A DNA stretch of 57,279 nt from the IMG/VR virus record IMGVR_UViG_3300009154_000068, positions 1 to 57,279 of that record. One strand, given 5' to 3'. This document shows positions 1-8,979 of the stretch, piece by piece; positions within the stretch are counted from its first letter, which is position 1; each line of letters opens with the position of its first letter. Source of the DNA: a virus. Position numbers and translations under genes: made by a program. Below the pieces are notes generated by a model. The model did no database searches and had not been told where the DNA came from. It was given only the letters and a program-made list of their open reading frames with translations.

Positions 1-1269
1 AATCCGGCCAAGGGATTCAAGTCATTTGACGACTATCGTGGTCCAGACATGAGTCAAGCCAGCAACCCCATGTACTTCCGAGATTTCTTGAATGCTTTTT
101 CTCGAGTGCCAGGCGCAATGGTAACTGCTTTTATGTCTGCTGTGGCACCACAGCCGGCTATGGCAGAAGCCAAGGACGACTCTAAGACTAAACTTGGTGC
201 GCTGTTTGATGAGATCGCCGGATACGACGACGAGGGTTTCGAAATGCTTGATGCATGCCCTGTATGGAGTCAAATGTTTGATCAAACTGGTGGTGATGTA
301 GATAAAATCTTGGCTACAGCGACTCCAAAAAAACTAGCAATAATGATCCAAGAACTAGAAGATGTAGTTGACGGATTGAACGGTGGTATGTTTGAGGATC
401 AAAGTGGTCCTGGTATTCAAGCCAAGTATCTGGGTGGTGAACAATTCAAAGTTATGGTCAATGGAGAAACATACCAGCTGACTGCAACAGCCCTGGAATA
501 CCAGTTACAGCCCGGGGTCAAAGATGCAACTGACGCAGTTGACTCCAAGGGCATGATAACACCTGACAAGATGCACATGTATTACTTTGTGCTGGCTGCG
601 TGGAAGATAGTCAATGTCAACACCAGAAAGAAACCAAATAGAAGCACAGAAACTGCCATAGTAAATTACATCGATCAAAATCATGAGGATGATCTGAAGC
701 AAGTGGCTCAATATCAGCAAGATTGGGGAGACAATGTCGAAGAAGGCAATGAATTCACAGGTGCTTTAGCTGATGCAAAAGCAAAACATAAAGATGAATT
801 TGAAGTCGATGGTAAAAAATATTCTGTTCAAGAATGCTATGATGGTTCAATGAGTCCAATGTCAGGTGCAACACAAGAGGAAAGCAATCTATCTGTTAGC
901 ACTAACATGGGAACTAATAGTCCATTAAACGTGTCAGTAACTGCCACTGGTGGTGCAGCTCGTGAATTGATGCAAATGTTGCGTTTGGCTGGTTTAGGCT
1001 CTTCAGAGGAAATGTCCGACACAACAGAACCAGAAGTCGTTATTGGTGCACAGGAAATGGAAGAAGACTATGCTAATGCTCCTGATGAAAAATATAGTAC
1101 AGTTAATAAACAAATGAACCCTGGTAATGATTTGAATCGTCCTAAGGGCACATACCCTAAAGTTGCAGGCGGTGACAATCCAATGGCTATGCGTGAAGCA
1201 GAGGAATTAGCTGCTTTGGAAAAACAATTGTTTGAAGAATTGTCGGCTATTAAGATTATCAAAAAATAA
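1..1269 (+). CDS. Conserved phage protein of unknown function, 5' end cut by window
   Basis: The frame is open from the first base, so the gene probably starts outside the window. The first ATG inside is at 49 and gives 406 residues. I do not recognise a fold. From that ATG there is an Ala/Pro stretch with PAMAEA near residue 38, an acidic middle, and a C-terminal tail holding LRLAGL, an EYANAPDE-like segment, NRPKGTYPK and DNPM. That type of tail recurs in T4-like phages of aquatic bacteria, as I recall it. The LRLAGL motif resembles motifs in the genes at 1269, 1848, 4318 and 42196. The stop overlaps the next start (TAATG), so the following gene is translationally coupled. Confidence 0.6.
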   Translation, partial: NPAKGFKSFDDYRGPDMSQASNPMYFRDFLNAFSRVPGAMVTAFMSAVAPQPAMAEAKDDSKTKLGALFDEIAGYDDEGFEMLDACPVWSQMFDQTGGDVDKILATATPKKLAIMIQELEDVVDGLNGGMFEDQSGPGIQAKYLGGEQFKVMVNGETYQLTATALEYQLQPGVKDATDAVDSKGMITPDKMHMYYFVLAAWKIVNVNTRKKPNRSTETAIVNYIDQNHEDDLKQVAQYQQDWGDNVEEGNEFTGALADAKAKHKDEFEVDGKKYSVQECYDGSMSPMSGATQEESNLSVSTNMGTNSPLNVSVTATGGAARELMQMLRLAGLGSSEEMSDTTEPEVVIGAQEMEEDYANAPDEKYSTVNKQMNPGNDLNRPKGTYPKVAGGDNPMAMREAEELAALEKQLFEELSAIKIIKK

Positions 1270-1475
1270 TGAAAACTCTAATGGAGTATATTCAGGAATT
1301 GGAGCAACATGCTCCAATTTCTGTTTCTGATCAAGATGTTGAAGAAAATCTTGACATTGATTTTAACGATGATGACGAAACAGTCTTGAAAGATCTAGAA
1401 AGATTAAAAAATCAAGCCGGCATTACTTCAGCAACAAAACATGCTTCTGCTAAACTTATTGGTGATTTGAAATGA
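1269..1475 (+). CDS. Small acidic phage protein with AGI motif, unknown function
   Basis: This 68-residue protein starts at an ATG overlapping the previous stop. It begins MKTLMEYIQELE, which resembles the capsid-targeting start of T4 internal proteins (MKTYQEFIAE), and carries an Asp/Glu-rich centre. Near residue 52 is KNQAGI, a version of the short motif shared by several late proteins here. It overlaps the next gene by four bases (ATGA). Function unknown; a packaged or head-associated protein is an inference from the N-terminus only. Confidence 0.6.
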   Translation: MKTLMEYIQELEQHAPISVSDQDVEENLDIDFNDDDETVLKDLERLKNQAGITSATKHASAKLIGDLK

Positions 1476-1840
1476 AAATTAGAGAATTGTTGGAAGCAAT
1501 AGAAAAAACCGGCAAACTGGAAAAATCTGCCAAAGCAGCTATGCCAGGCGCCGAAAGCTGGCCAGATCTTAATCAAAATAATAGCGCATATCTACAATAT
1601 CGCTATGGTATTGCCTGTGCCGGCAGTCCAGATAACATTGATATGACCATGTTTACTGCAACACATCAAGACTTGGTAACAATTGGCTATACCCAGGCAG
1701 ATCACGCAATCCTAGACGCAGCAGCAAAAGCACTGGGTGTGAGTCCAAAACGTCTCACTGATCCAAGTAGTGCAGAAACTCCCGACATTAATAAAGCTAG
1801 CCCAGTTGCGGCTAAGAAAAAAAACAAGTACGGCGTTTAA
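1472..1840 (+). CDS. Conserved small phage protein, candidate head-targeted
   Basis: This 122-residue protein starts MKIRELLEAIEK, where LLEA fits the L-x-E/A pattern cut by T4-type prohead proteases. The body contains SAYLQYRYGIACAG, a DLVTIGYTQADHAIL segment and a basic end (AKKKNKYGV). I recall similar Tyr/Gly-rich modules in aquatic T4-like phages, sometimes within longer modular proteins, but no function is known to me. Its start overlaps the previous stop by four bases, so it is cotranslated with the gene at 1269. Confidence 0.65.
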   Translation: MKIRELLEAIEKTGKLEKSAKAAMPGAESWPDLNQNNSAYLQYRYGIACAGSPDNIDMTMFTATHQDLVTIGYTQADHAILDAAAKALGVSPKRLTDPSSAETPDINKASPVAAKKKNKYGV

Positions 1841-1847
1841 TTGACTT

Positions 1848-2174
1848 ATGAAGCAATATAAATTCATAAGTCAAGACTTCACAGGAATAAATCCAGAAAT
1901 AGATGACGCTGTATTGTCCCCAGAAGATCCCATCAATGACATTAAAAGACTTGCTGGCATCACTGCTGAAAGTTTATTAAAGCCAGTTGCAGAATCTGAT
2001 GAAATGACTGCTAATGATCACGCATTGAGTCCAGTCGGTAGTAATATTAGTATTACTGGTATGGAAAAGCAGCGTTTAGAAAAAGAACATAATATCAAAC
2101 CAGGTACAGATGCTTGGTTTAAGTTGTGGTTCTCAAAGCCATTTCTCACCGGCGAGAAGCCAATCAAGCGTTAA
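1848..2174 (+). CDS. Small phage protein with RLAGI motif, unknown function
   Basis: This 108-residue protein ends the left-edge gene run. It holds KRLAGITAESLL near residue 35 followed by PVAESDE, so both the shared RLAGI motif and a VAE triplet like the one in the genes at 54483 and 56642 are present. The C-terminal part (EKEHNIKPGTDAWFKLWF, then LTGEKP) looks like a separate small conserved module. It overlaps the convergent HNH gene by 11 bases. Function unknown. Confidence 0.6.
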   Translation: MKQYKFISQDFTGINPEIDDAVLSPEDPINDIKRLAGITAESLLKPVAESDEMTANDHALSPVGSNISITGMEKQRLEKEHNIKPGTDAWFKLWFSKPFLTGEKPIKR

Positions 2175-2697
2175 TCGCTTGTTCACTCAATCCTAAATAT
2201 TTGTACCAACCCTCATGGTGTATTCTCACAGGGGTGTTTTTCCACTGTGAAATTAAACTATAATAATCTGGCTTGAAGGGTGTACGTAAAGGCTTTTGTA
2301 ATTTGCTACCCTTTTTATAATTGCATGGTTTGCAGGCAGAAACAATGTTTTCAAAATTAGTTTTACCACCAGCACTTTTTGGTATTACATGATCCAATGT
2401 CAGATCCTTTGTATCAAATGTGTCTGAACAATATTGACATTGATATAGATCTCTGAGATAGACATTAGACTTACTAAATTTAATATTTCTTTTATAATCA
2501 AAATACTCTTTAGTTACACATACACTGGGAATTTCCAATGTAAGATGTTCACTTCTTATTACCTGTCCTGGATAAGTTTCCAATACAGTCACTCTATCTA
2601 AAAAGAATAATTTTATGGCATGTTGCCAAGTAACAACAGAAAGTGGGAGAATACTAATAGGATTATGGTCTGCGTTCAGCAATAGCGTTTGGTGCAT
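2164..2697 (-). CDS. HNH endonuclease
   Basis: This 177-residue protein has a C-terminal HNH domain with zinc-type Cys pairs at C87/C90 and C122/C125. The catalytic DH of LDHVIPKSAGG is at D102-H103, followed by N114 and N117. The N-terminal half (about 1-80) is the usual extension of bacterial and phage HNH proteins beginning LLLNADHNPI-type. HNH nucleases often lie next to terminases and can assist packaging or behave as free-standing homing enzymes. This one is divergent from the terminase, does not interrupt it, and has its own AAGGAG ribosome site at about 2709-2714. Confidence 0.85.
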   Translation of the reverse strand: MHQTLLLNADHNPISILPLSVVTWQHAIKLFFLDRVTVLETYPGQVIRSEHLTLEIPSVCVTKEYFDYKRNIKFSKSNVYLRDLYQCQYCSDTFDTKDLTLDHVIPKSAGGKTNFENIVSACKPCNYKKGSKLQKPLRTPFKPDYYSLISQWKNTPVRIHHEGWYKYLGLSEQAINA

Positions 2698-2724
2698 AAA
2701 TATATTTACTCCTTAGCAATTAAA

Positions 2725-2732
2725 TCTAAATA
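2725..2732 (+). promoter_or_regulatory. Late promoter variant TCTAAATA, leaderless terminase start
   Basis: One mismatch to the T4-type late core TATAAATA. It ends five bases before the terminase ATG at 2738, the same spacing as the exact core in front of the gene at 4318. No Shine-Dalgarno can fit between them. Confidence 0.5.
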
Positions 2733-2737
2733 TATAC

Positions 2738-4297
2738 ATGTCTGATGATATCCAATTTGTAAGACCGCCAAATATAACAATACCTCTGACTAGAACTCAA
2801 GTCATCGAGTATTCAAAATGTGCTGACCCAATCAATGGTTATCGATATTTCATGGAGAATTATTTCTTCATTCAACATCCCACTAAAGGACAAATAAAAT
2901 ATAAGCCATTTTCCTTTCAAGTTAAATTAATTGAAAATTATCACAATAGACGATTTTCTATTAGCATGCTCTCGAGGCAAACTGGAAAAACAACTTCAGC
3001 CGCTGGATATTTGCTTTGGTTTGCTATGTTCAATCCAGACCAAACCATATTAATTGCAGCACACCAATATAGTGGTGCTCAAGAAATTATGCTTAGAATT
3101 CGATATGCATATGAAATGTGTCCAATGTGGCTTAAGGCAGGTGCAGAGTCGTATAATCAGGGTAATATTAATTTTGATAATAAAAGTCGAATTGTTGCCC
3201 GAGCCACAACAGAAAAAACTGGTCGTGGTATGTCTATCTCTCTTTTGTATTTAGATGAGTTTGCATTTGTTCGACCCACAATTGCTCGTGAATTTTGGAC
3301 TGCTATTAGCCCAACATTAAGTACTGGTGGTAAATGTATTATTACTAGCACTCCTAACAGTGATGAAGACCAATTTTCTCAACTTTGGAAAGGTGCTAAT
3401 AAAAGAACAGATGAATTTGGAAATCCAACCACCTTAGGTGTAAATGGGTTTAGTCCATTTATAGCACATTGGAGCGAGCATCCAGATCGGGATGAACAAT
3501 GGAAAGAAGAAGAAATTGGTCGTATTGGTGAGGAAAGATTTAGACGAGAGCATGAGCTAGAGTTTCTCATCGCCGATGAGACCCTAATTAAATCTATTAC
3601 ATTGAGTGAGTTAGAATCCAAAGAACCAATAGAAAGACATGGACAAGTTCGTTGGTATAAAAAACCAACTAGGGGTAAGACATATGCAATAGCCTTAGAT
3701 CCCAGTTTGGGTACTGGTGGTGATGCGTCAGCAATTCAAGTCTTAGAGTTGCCAACAATGATGCAAGTTGCAGAATGGCAGCACAATAAGACGCCCATAC
3801 AGCAACAAGTAAGGTTATTAAAAGACATATGTCAATACATTTATGATTGTATAGGATCAGAAACCAATATCTACTATAGTGTAGAAAACAATACGTTAGG
3901 GGAAGCCGCTCTAGTTGCTATTAGTGAAGTAGGTGAAGAAAATATTAAAGGTATATTTTTAACTGAACCAAAAAGCATGGGTGGCCCAGCAAAATTTAGA
4001 AAAGGTTTTACTGTTACTCATAGATCCAAATTGGCGGCCTGTTCCAAATTAAAAAATCTAATAGAAACAAAGAGATTAAGTATTTCAAGTAGTAATTTGA
4101 TAAGTGAACTAAAGACATTTATATCAGTAGCAAATACTTATAAAGCTCGTGTTGGCGAGCGTGATGATTTGGTTATGAGTATGTTATTAGCTGTTAGAAT
4201 GATGTTAATTATTCAAACGTTTGATCAGGATCTTGACGCCAAAATGCGAGACGGAACTGATGAAGTAATCATGCCCATGCCTTTTATAATGTTTTAG
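2738..4297 (+). CDS. 17: Terminase large subunit (gp17-like)
   Basis: This is the motor ATPase and nuclease that packages phage DNA into proheads. In 519 residues the ATPase domain shows Walker A SRQTGKTT (79-86), Walker B LLYLDE (169-174) and coupling motif TSTPN (203-207). The C-terminal RNase H-like nuclease shows acidic residues D321 (ALDPSLGTGGD), E383 (SVENN) and D476/D477 (GERDD). T4 gp17 is 610 residues, so this is shorter, as in other distant T4-like phages. No small terminase subunit is seen nearby. Transcription is probably late from the promoter variant at 2725. Both active sites look intact. Confidence 0.95.
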   Translation: MSDDIQFVRPPNITIPLTRTQVIEYSKCADPINGYRYFMENYFFIQHPTKGQIKYKPFSFQVKLIENYHNRRFSISMLSRQTGKTTSAAGYLLWFAMFNPDQTILIAAHQYSGAQEIMLRIRYAYEMCPMWLKAGAESYNQGNINFDNKSRIVARATTEKTGRGMSISLLYLDEFAFVRPTIAREFWTAISPTLSTGGKCIITSTPNSDEDQFSQLWKGANKRTDEFGNPTTLGVNGFSPFIAHWSEHPDRDEQWKEEEIGRIGEERFRREHELEFLIADETLIKSITLSELESKEPIERHGQVRWYKKPTRGKTYAIALDPSLGTGGDASAIQVLELPTMMQVAEWQHNKTPIQQQVRLLKDICQYIYDCIGSETNIYYSVENNTLGEAALVAISEVGEENIKGIFLTEPKSMGGPAKFRKGFTVTHRSKLAACSKLKNLIETKRLSISSSNLISELKTFISVANTYKARVGERDDLVMSMLLAVRMMLIIQTFDQDLDAKMRDGTDEVIMPMPFIMF

Positions 4298-4304
4298 TTT
4301 TTAG

Positions 4305-4312
4305 TATAAATA
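4305..4312 (+). promoter_or_regulatory. Late promoter TATAAATA
   Basis: Exact T4-type late core. It ends five bases upstream of the ATG at 4318, so transcription should begin at or next to the start codon. Confidence 0.7.
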
Positions 4313-4317
4313 TTGTT

Positions 4318-5733
4318 ATGAAAAAACCTATTGAACAGATCGCCGAAGAACTGTGTGATAAATTGACTAGATTTGAGGACATTACCTTGGGTGATGAATC
4401 AGCAGCTGACACAGATGACGAAGAAAAGGCCAGATTTTTTAATTTTACATATCAGGATACCGAATCCGAAGATAAACCAATCATAACAGTTCATCTAAGT
4501 GATTCCGGAGATGTTGAAAAAAGAGCATTGAAAGTTCATTATATCACTGATATACTTGACTTGATGAATCTTGACCAGAAAAAACGATGGGTAGATTTTT
4601 TAAAAGAATTGAGATATTTCGCCAAAGCTAATTGGTTGAATTTTGATGTTAGAAATTTAACTAAATCCAATTTAAGTTTGCGCGACATTAAAAAATTGAC
4701 TAAAAAAGATTCAGTTGCTGTTGATCAAGTAAAGGTTACAGAAAGCAAACTGTTTGGTACTAGTAAACTAAGTTATGAAAACGTGGGCCCAGTAAAATTA
4801 TTGGTACGTCATAGCCAAAATATAAATCCTGAAATTCAAGGATCTAGAACTAGAAATATCGAAAATATATTTGTTGAAACTGAGATCGGTGAAAGATTTT
4901 TGATGCCATTTACTAAATTAAGCCCAGCTAGGGCAATGGCTAGGCATATTGCTGAAGGTGGTAGAATTGGTGACGAAATTGCTAATTTCATTGAAGAATC
5001 TGCAAAAGAAATGTCATCTATGGGGGTTTTTGTGCGTAGTATGCGTCGTAGAACGTTTGAGGACACAGAAACAATTGCCATGGTTGAAGCTGCTATAGAA
5101 CGATATAATGAAGTTAAATCAAATTTGAATCGTATTAGTGGACAAAAGGGTTATGCCGATTTTAAAGAACACTATACACCAAATGATCAAGATGAATATG
5201 ATTTTGATTTAGATCAATTGAAAGAGCGATTCGTTAAAAAATTATTTGACGATAGATTGGGCGAAGCATTGCCTCATGTTTATAGGGCGTACAAAGCTAA
5301 ACAAAAATCTATGGAAAATAGTTATGTGGCTGAATTTGATCAATGGGCGGATGATGTAGTAGAAGGCACGTGGGCAGTGCCTGAAACTGATTCAGATTTA
5401 GATGCTCTTAAAGATCTAATGTCTAAGCCACTGTCTGCCGGAGTTGATGGCGCCGATGCTATACCTTCCTTATATGATCTTATTGGAGACGATGACTTGT
5501 TTGATCGTATAAGTCAATTATCTTCAGAACAAGGTCAAGATGCCGATGTTAGACCTTTGGTAATTGATTGGTTAAGTAATAACGGTTACGAGGATCTGGC
5601 TGCCGAGTTTCAAATGACATTTGATCAACCACAATCATCACCATCACCTGCGTCTGAAATCAACATAGATCAGCCACCAATGGAAGAAAGTATCAGCAGT
5701 TTGCGCAAACTCGCTGGCATTACCAAAAATTAA
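4318..5733 (+). CDS. Conserved late phage protein of unknown function
   Basis: This 471-residue acidic protein follows the terminase and has its own late promoter. The N-terminus (about 1-150) contains KKRWVDFLKELRYFAK and a Thr/Lys-rich segment that I recall from aquatic T4-like phages without an assigned role. The middle is helical and charged. The C-terminus ends in LRKLAGITKN after a Ser/Pro/Gln-rich linker, so the shared LAGI motif here is a C-terminal tag. A virion or head-assembly role is likely from expression and position but is not shown. Confidence 0.65.
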   Translation: MKKPIEQIAEELCDKLTRFEDITLGDESAADTDDEEKARFFNFTYQDTESEDKPIITVHLSDSGDVEKRALKVHYITDILDLMNLDQKKRWVDFLKELRYFAKANWLNFDVRNLTKSNLSLRDIKKLTKKDSVAVDQVKVTESKLFGTSKLSYENVGPVKLLVRHSQNINPEIQGSRTRNIENIFVETEIGERFLMPFTKLSPARAMARHIAEGGRIGDEIANFIEESAKEMSSMGVFVRSMRRRTFEDTETIAMVEAAIERYNEVKSNLNRISGQKGYADFKEHYTPNDQDEYDFDLDQLKERFVKKLFDDRLGEALPHVYRAYKAKQKSMENSYVAEFDQWADDVVEGTWAVPETDSDLDALKDLMSKPLSAGVDGADAIPSLYDLIGDDDLFDRISQLSSEQGQDADVRPLVIDWLSNNGYEDLAAEFQMTFDQPQSSPSPASEINIDQPPMEESISSLRKLAGITKN

Positions 5734-5762
5734 TTTTTTGGTTGAATAGCTCAAAATTTCAG

Positions 5763-5791
5763 TTGAATCTTTCAAAATAAATCTATACAAT
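5763..5791 (+). promoter_or_regulatory. Sigma70-type promoter for gp32
   Basis: TTGAAT (5763-5768), 17 bases, TACAAT (5786-5791). A late-core variant GATAAATA follows at 5804-5811. Together they suggest that gp32 is read both early and late. Confidence 0.5.
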
Positions 5792-5893
5792 TCCTACTGT
5801 AGGGATAAATATATATGTTATTAAGTGCAATGGTGTATTTAATATCTAATCTCTCACAAAGACCATCTTTTATTTTTATTAAGGACTTATATT

Positions 5894-6904
5894 ATGGCAA
5901 CGACTTTAGCTGAAATTCGCGCACGTTTGCAGGCGCAAGAAACCCGTGGTAGCAACAATTCCCAAATGGGCGGTGATAATGCTATCTATCCACATTGGAA
6001 CATTGCAGAAGGTACTAGTGCAAAACTACGCTTCCTTCCTGACGCTGATCCCAAAAATACATTTTTCTGGATTGAACGAGCAATGATTAAATTGCCTTTC
6101 GCTGGTATTAAAGGCCAAGGCGATAGCAAACCTGTTCAAGTACAAGTGCCCTGTGTTGAAATGTGGGGAGAAGCTTGTCCAATTTTGGCAGAAGTTCGAG
6201 GCTGGTTTAAGGATCCAAATCTTGAAGATATGGGTCGTAAATATTGGAAGAAAAAATCTTATTTGTTCCAAGGTTTTGTTCGTGAAAATCCTTTGAGCGA
6301 TGACAAAACTCCTGAAAATCCAATTCGTCGTTTTATTATTAGCCCACAGATCTTTAACATTGTTAAAGCTGCTCTGATGGATCCTGAAATGGAAGAATTG
6401 CCAACTGATTACGAGCGTGGTTTGGACTTTACTGCAACTAAAACTAGCAAAGGTGGTTATAGCGACTACAACACTAGCAAATGGGCACGTAAAGAATCCG
6501 CTCTTACTACCCAAGAGTTGGAAGCTATTGAAAAATTTGGACTTTATAACTTGGCAGACTTCTTACCTAAGAAGCCCAGCGATGTTGAACTTAAAGTAAT
6601 CAAAGAAATGTTTGAAGCCAGTGTTGATGGTGAAGCTTATGATTCCGATCGTTGGGCTAACTACTACAAACCAGCTGGTGTTCAAAGTGATCGTCCCGCA
6701 ACAACCGGTTCGTCGGCAGCTTCACGTTCTGATGATATGGTTGATCCTGAGCCAGCCCCCACAAAAGTTGCTCGCCCAGTAGCACCAGCGATGGTTGATG
6801 AAGATCCAGTAGAAGCCACAGCACCAGTGGAGGCAGTAAAGCCTTCCAGTCAACGTGCTGAGGATATTTTGAAAATGATCCGTAGTCGTCAAAAGACCGC
6901 TTAA
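5894..6904 (+). CDS. 32: Single-stranded DNA-binding protein gp32
   Basis: gp32 coats single-stranded DNA in replication and recombination and loads UvsX through UvsY. This 336-residue copy has the gp32 pattern: a basic N-terminal cooperativity region (LAEIRARLQ), then an OB-fold core with PHWNIAEGTSAKLRFLPD (33-50) and aromatic-rich strands. Only C87 and C95 lie in the region of the T4 zinc knuckle, so the T4 zinc ligand set is not complete. The tail after about 260 is Pro/Ala/Glu-rich but ends basic (KMIRSRQKTA), unlike the acidic end of T4 gp32. Start chosen at ATG 5894, with AAGGA 10-14 bases upstream. It heads the gp32-uvsX-uvsY run. Confidence 0.92.
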   Translation: MATTLAEIRARLQAQETRGSNNSQMGGDNAIYPHWNIAEGTSAKLRFLPDADPKNTFFWIERAMIKLPFAGIKGQGDSKPVQVQVPCVEMWGEACPILAEVRGWFKDPNLEDMGRKYWKKKSYLFQGFVRENPLSDDKTPENPIRRFIISPQIFNIVKAALMDPEMEELPTDYERGLDFTATKTSKGGYSDYNTSKWARKESALTTQELEAIEKFGLYNLADFLPKKPSDVELKVIKEMFEASVDGEAYDSDRWANYYKPAGVQSDRPATTGSSAASRSDDMVDPEPAPTKVARPVAPAMVDEDPVEATAPVEAVKPSSQRAEDILKMIRSRQKTA

Positions 6905-6914
6905 TCATTGATCA

Positions 6915-6939
6915 GGGAAGGTGGGTGTTCCATCTTCCC
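6915..6939 (+). terminator. Hairpin between gp32 and uvsX
   Basis: A ten-pair stem (GGGAAGGTGG with CCATCTTCCC, one G-U pair) and a five-base loop, followed by an A/T run. It could attenuate gp32 messages or mark a processing site. The uvsX ribosome site lies just after it. Confidence 0.6.
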
Positions 6940-6962
6940 ATTTATTATTTCTAGGAGAATAT

Positions 6963-8030
6963 ATGGCGCGGCCGTTTGACTTATCAAAATTTCGAAAAAC
7001 AATTACTAAAAGCATTGAAGGTGTTAGCATTGGTTTTAATGATCCAACAGATTGGGTCAGCACTGGTAATTTTGCATTGAATTATTTAATATCTGGAGAC
7101 TTTAATCGTGGTATTCCCATGGGCAAAGTTACTGTACTTGCGGGCGAGAGTGGCGCAGGTAAAAGCTTTATTGCATCAGGAAACTTGGTGCGTAATGCTC
7201 AACAACAAGGCATTTATGTTATCTTAATTGATACAGAAAATGCATTGGATGAAGCTTGGTTACATGCTTTGGAAGTAGACACCAGTGAAGAAAAATTACT
7301 CAAACTAAACATGGCTATGATCGATGATGTGGCTAAAATGATTAGTGAGTTTGTTAAGGAATATAGAGTATTACCAGAAATTGAACGTCCAAAAGTTTTG
7401 TTTGTTTTGGATAGTTTGGGTATGCTTTTGACACCAACTGATGTTAATCAATTTGAAGCTGGTGATTTAAAAGGTGATATGGGACGAAAGCCCAAGGCAC
7501 TAACTGCATTGGTTCGCAATTGTGTTAATATGTTTGGTGATTTGAATATTGGGTTAGTGGCTACTAATCATACATATGCAAGTCAAGATATGTTTGATCC
7601 AGATGACAAAATTTCGGGTGGTCAAGGCTTCATTTACGCTAGTTCAATAGTTATTGCAATGCGAAAACTTAAACTTAAAGAAGATGAAGATGGCAATAAG
7701 ATCAGCGAAGTTAAGGGTATTCGTAGTGCTTGTAAAATTATGAAAACTCGATATGCAAAGCCATTCGAAAGCGTTCAAATCAAAATCCCATATGAAACAG
7801 GTATGAATCCTCATAGTGGATTGGTTGATTTGTTTGAAGGCAAGGGTTTGCTGAAAAAAGAAGGTAATAGTCTTGTTTATACATTATCTGATGGTGAGAT
7901 TATTAAGCAATTCCGTAAAGCCTGGGAACGTAATGAAAACGAAAGTTTGACTAAAGTAATGAAAGATATTACCGATAATCCTAGGTCGGCCATAAGTAAT
8001 CAAGAGCAAGTAGTTGAGGAGAATGAATAA
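6963..8030 (+). CDS. uvsX: UvsX, RecA-like recombinase
   Basis: UvsX forms filaments on single-stranded DNA and drives strand exchange and recombination-dependent replication. The 355-residue product has Walker A GESGAGKS (61-68), Walker B VLFVLDS (about 145-151), and the DNA-binding loop region around TYASQDMFDP and GGQGFIYASS. Start chosen at ATG 6963, preceded by CTAGGAG (6951-6957); a longer frame from 6921 would run through the hairpin. Length is close to T4 UvsX (about 390). It overlaps the next gene by one base (TAATG). Confidence 0.95.
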   Translation: MARPFDLSKFRKTITKSIEGVSIGFNDPTDWVSTGNFALNYLISGDFNRGIPMGKVTVLAGESGAGKSFIASGNLVRNAQQQGIYVILIDTENALDEAWLHALEVDTSEEKLLKLNMAMIDDVAKMISEFVKEYRVLPEIERPKVLFVLDSLGMLLTPTDVNQFEAGDLKGDMGRKPKALTALVRNCVNMFGDLNIGLVATNHTYASQDMFDPDDKISGGQGFIYASSIVIAMRKLKLKEDEDGNKISEVKGIRSACKIMKTRYAKPFESVQIKIPYETGMNPHSGLVDLFEGKGLLKKEGNSLVYTLSDGEIIKQFRKAWERNENESLTKVMKDITDNPRSAISNQEQVVEENE

Positions 8031-8263
8031 TGAGTATTGAAATTGATACATTAGTTGAAACTTATATGGCTCTCAAAGAGTATATTCCAAGCAAAGAGCG
8101 TCAAGGTGCTGCTGACACATTGATGAGCTTAATGGTTGATGTCTTAAGTGATATCGATGTTAAGGAATTCGCTGCCGCTGATAGTTATCTAAGACGCAGT
8201 TTTGAGGAATACAAAACTGAAATAGATGATGAGGACGAATACACAGAGGATTACGAAGATTAA
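8030..8263 (+). CDS. Small acidic protein between uvsX and uvsY
   Basis: A 77-residue protein, coupled to uvsX by TAATG. It is helical at the start (IDTLVETYMALKEYI) and ends in a run of Asp/Glu/Tyr. Its place between the recombinase and its mediator suggests a recombination accessory role, an inference from position. No motif recognised. Confidence 0.65.
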   Translation: MSIEIDTLVETYMALKEYIPSKERQGAADTLMSLMVDVLSDIDVKEFAAADSYLRRSFEEYKTEIDDEDEYTEDYED

Positions 8264-8265
8264 TC

Positions 8266-8718
8266 ATGTGGTATAATCGTGTAGTTGGTGATCTTGGCCA
8301 ATTACCTAATTTTATTTCATATTATGAAGCAGAGTTGGGCACGGCCCGGGTCGAGTGTAAAATACTTGGCAAGGTTGAAAAAAGCCTTGCCCAACTTCCC
8401 GGCATAACTGAGCATAGATTTAACCAGCTTCAAGAAATTGAGGCTGTGTTAAATTTTCTAAATATACAGCTTCGTAAAATACGAAAACAGCATTTTCAAA
8501 AATATCTAGAAAATTACAATCGTGCTTTAACCAGTCGAGATGCTGAAAAGTATGTGGACGGTGAGGATGATGTTATCGATATGGAAACATTGATTAATTC
8601 AGTAGCACTATTGAGAAATAATTATCTAGGATTGATGAAAGGTCTAGAGTCTAAGAACTTCATGATGGGTCATTTGGTTCGATTAAAAACCGCCGGAATG
8701 GAAGATTACTCAGTCTGA
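8266..8718 (+). CDS. uvsY: UvsY recombination mediator
   Basis: UvsY helps UvsX displace gp32 from single-stranded DNA. The 150-residue product matches the family by length (T4: 137) and by its central segment RKQHFQKYLENYNRALTSR, followed by YVDGEDDVIDMETLI and a C-terminal RLKTAGMEDYS. The order gp32, uvsX, uvsY on one strand supports the call. It begins two bases after the preceding stop. Confidence 0.85.
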   Translation: MWYNRVVGDLGQLPNFISYYEAELGTARVECKILGKVEKSLAQLPGITEHRFNQLQEIEAVLNFLNIQLRKIRKQHFQKYLENYNRALTSRDAEKYVDGEDDVIDMETLINSVALLRNNYLGLMKGLESKNFMMGHLVRLKTAGMEDYSV

Positions 8719-8721
8719 TTT

Positions 8722-8979
8722 ATGTTAGATCCAGTCACAAAAGCCGGATTGTTACTTGATGAGTGGCATATATGTAGGAATGCTAGGCCTAGACAGCATG
8801 TTCTAGACATTCAAGTTGATAAAGATGAAGTCAGCAAATGGGCCGATCATCTTTATAAAACTATGATGTGGTCATCCGATCCGAATGAAATAGCAGAGTG
8901 CTGTTATCAATTTGAAAGTAGATTTAATGCTTTCAAAGATAAAATTCTAATAGAATTGTTGACTAACGGGTCAGCTTAA
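8722..8979 (+). CDS. Small protein downstream of uvsY, unknown
   Basis: An 85-residue protein starting three bases after the uvsY stop, so in the same transcript. It contains LLLDEWHICRNARPRQ and WADHLYKTMMW. No recognised domain. Its stop overlaps the 3' end of the convergent micro-gene at 8976. Confidence 0.6.
   Translation: MLDPVTKAGLLLDEWHICRNARPRQHVLDIQVDKDEVSKWADHLYKTMMWSSDPNEIAECCYQFESRFNAFKDKILIELLTNGSA

Noticed and set aside
2164-2697. HNH gene considered as part of an intron or an IscB-type RNA-guided nuclease
   Set aside because: No interrupted gene flanks it, and there is no RuvC domain or conserved guide RNA region.
5815-5913. A 32-codon frame starting in the gp32 leader and ending inside gp32
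   Set aside because: It overlaps the gp32 ribosome site in another frame and has no own site; its sequence is low-complexity leader DNA.
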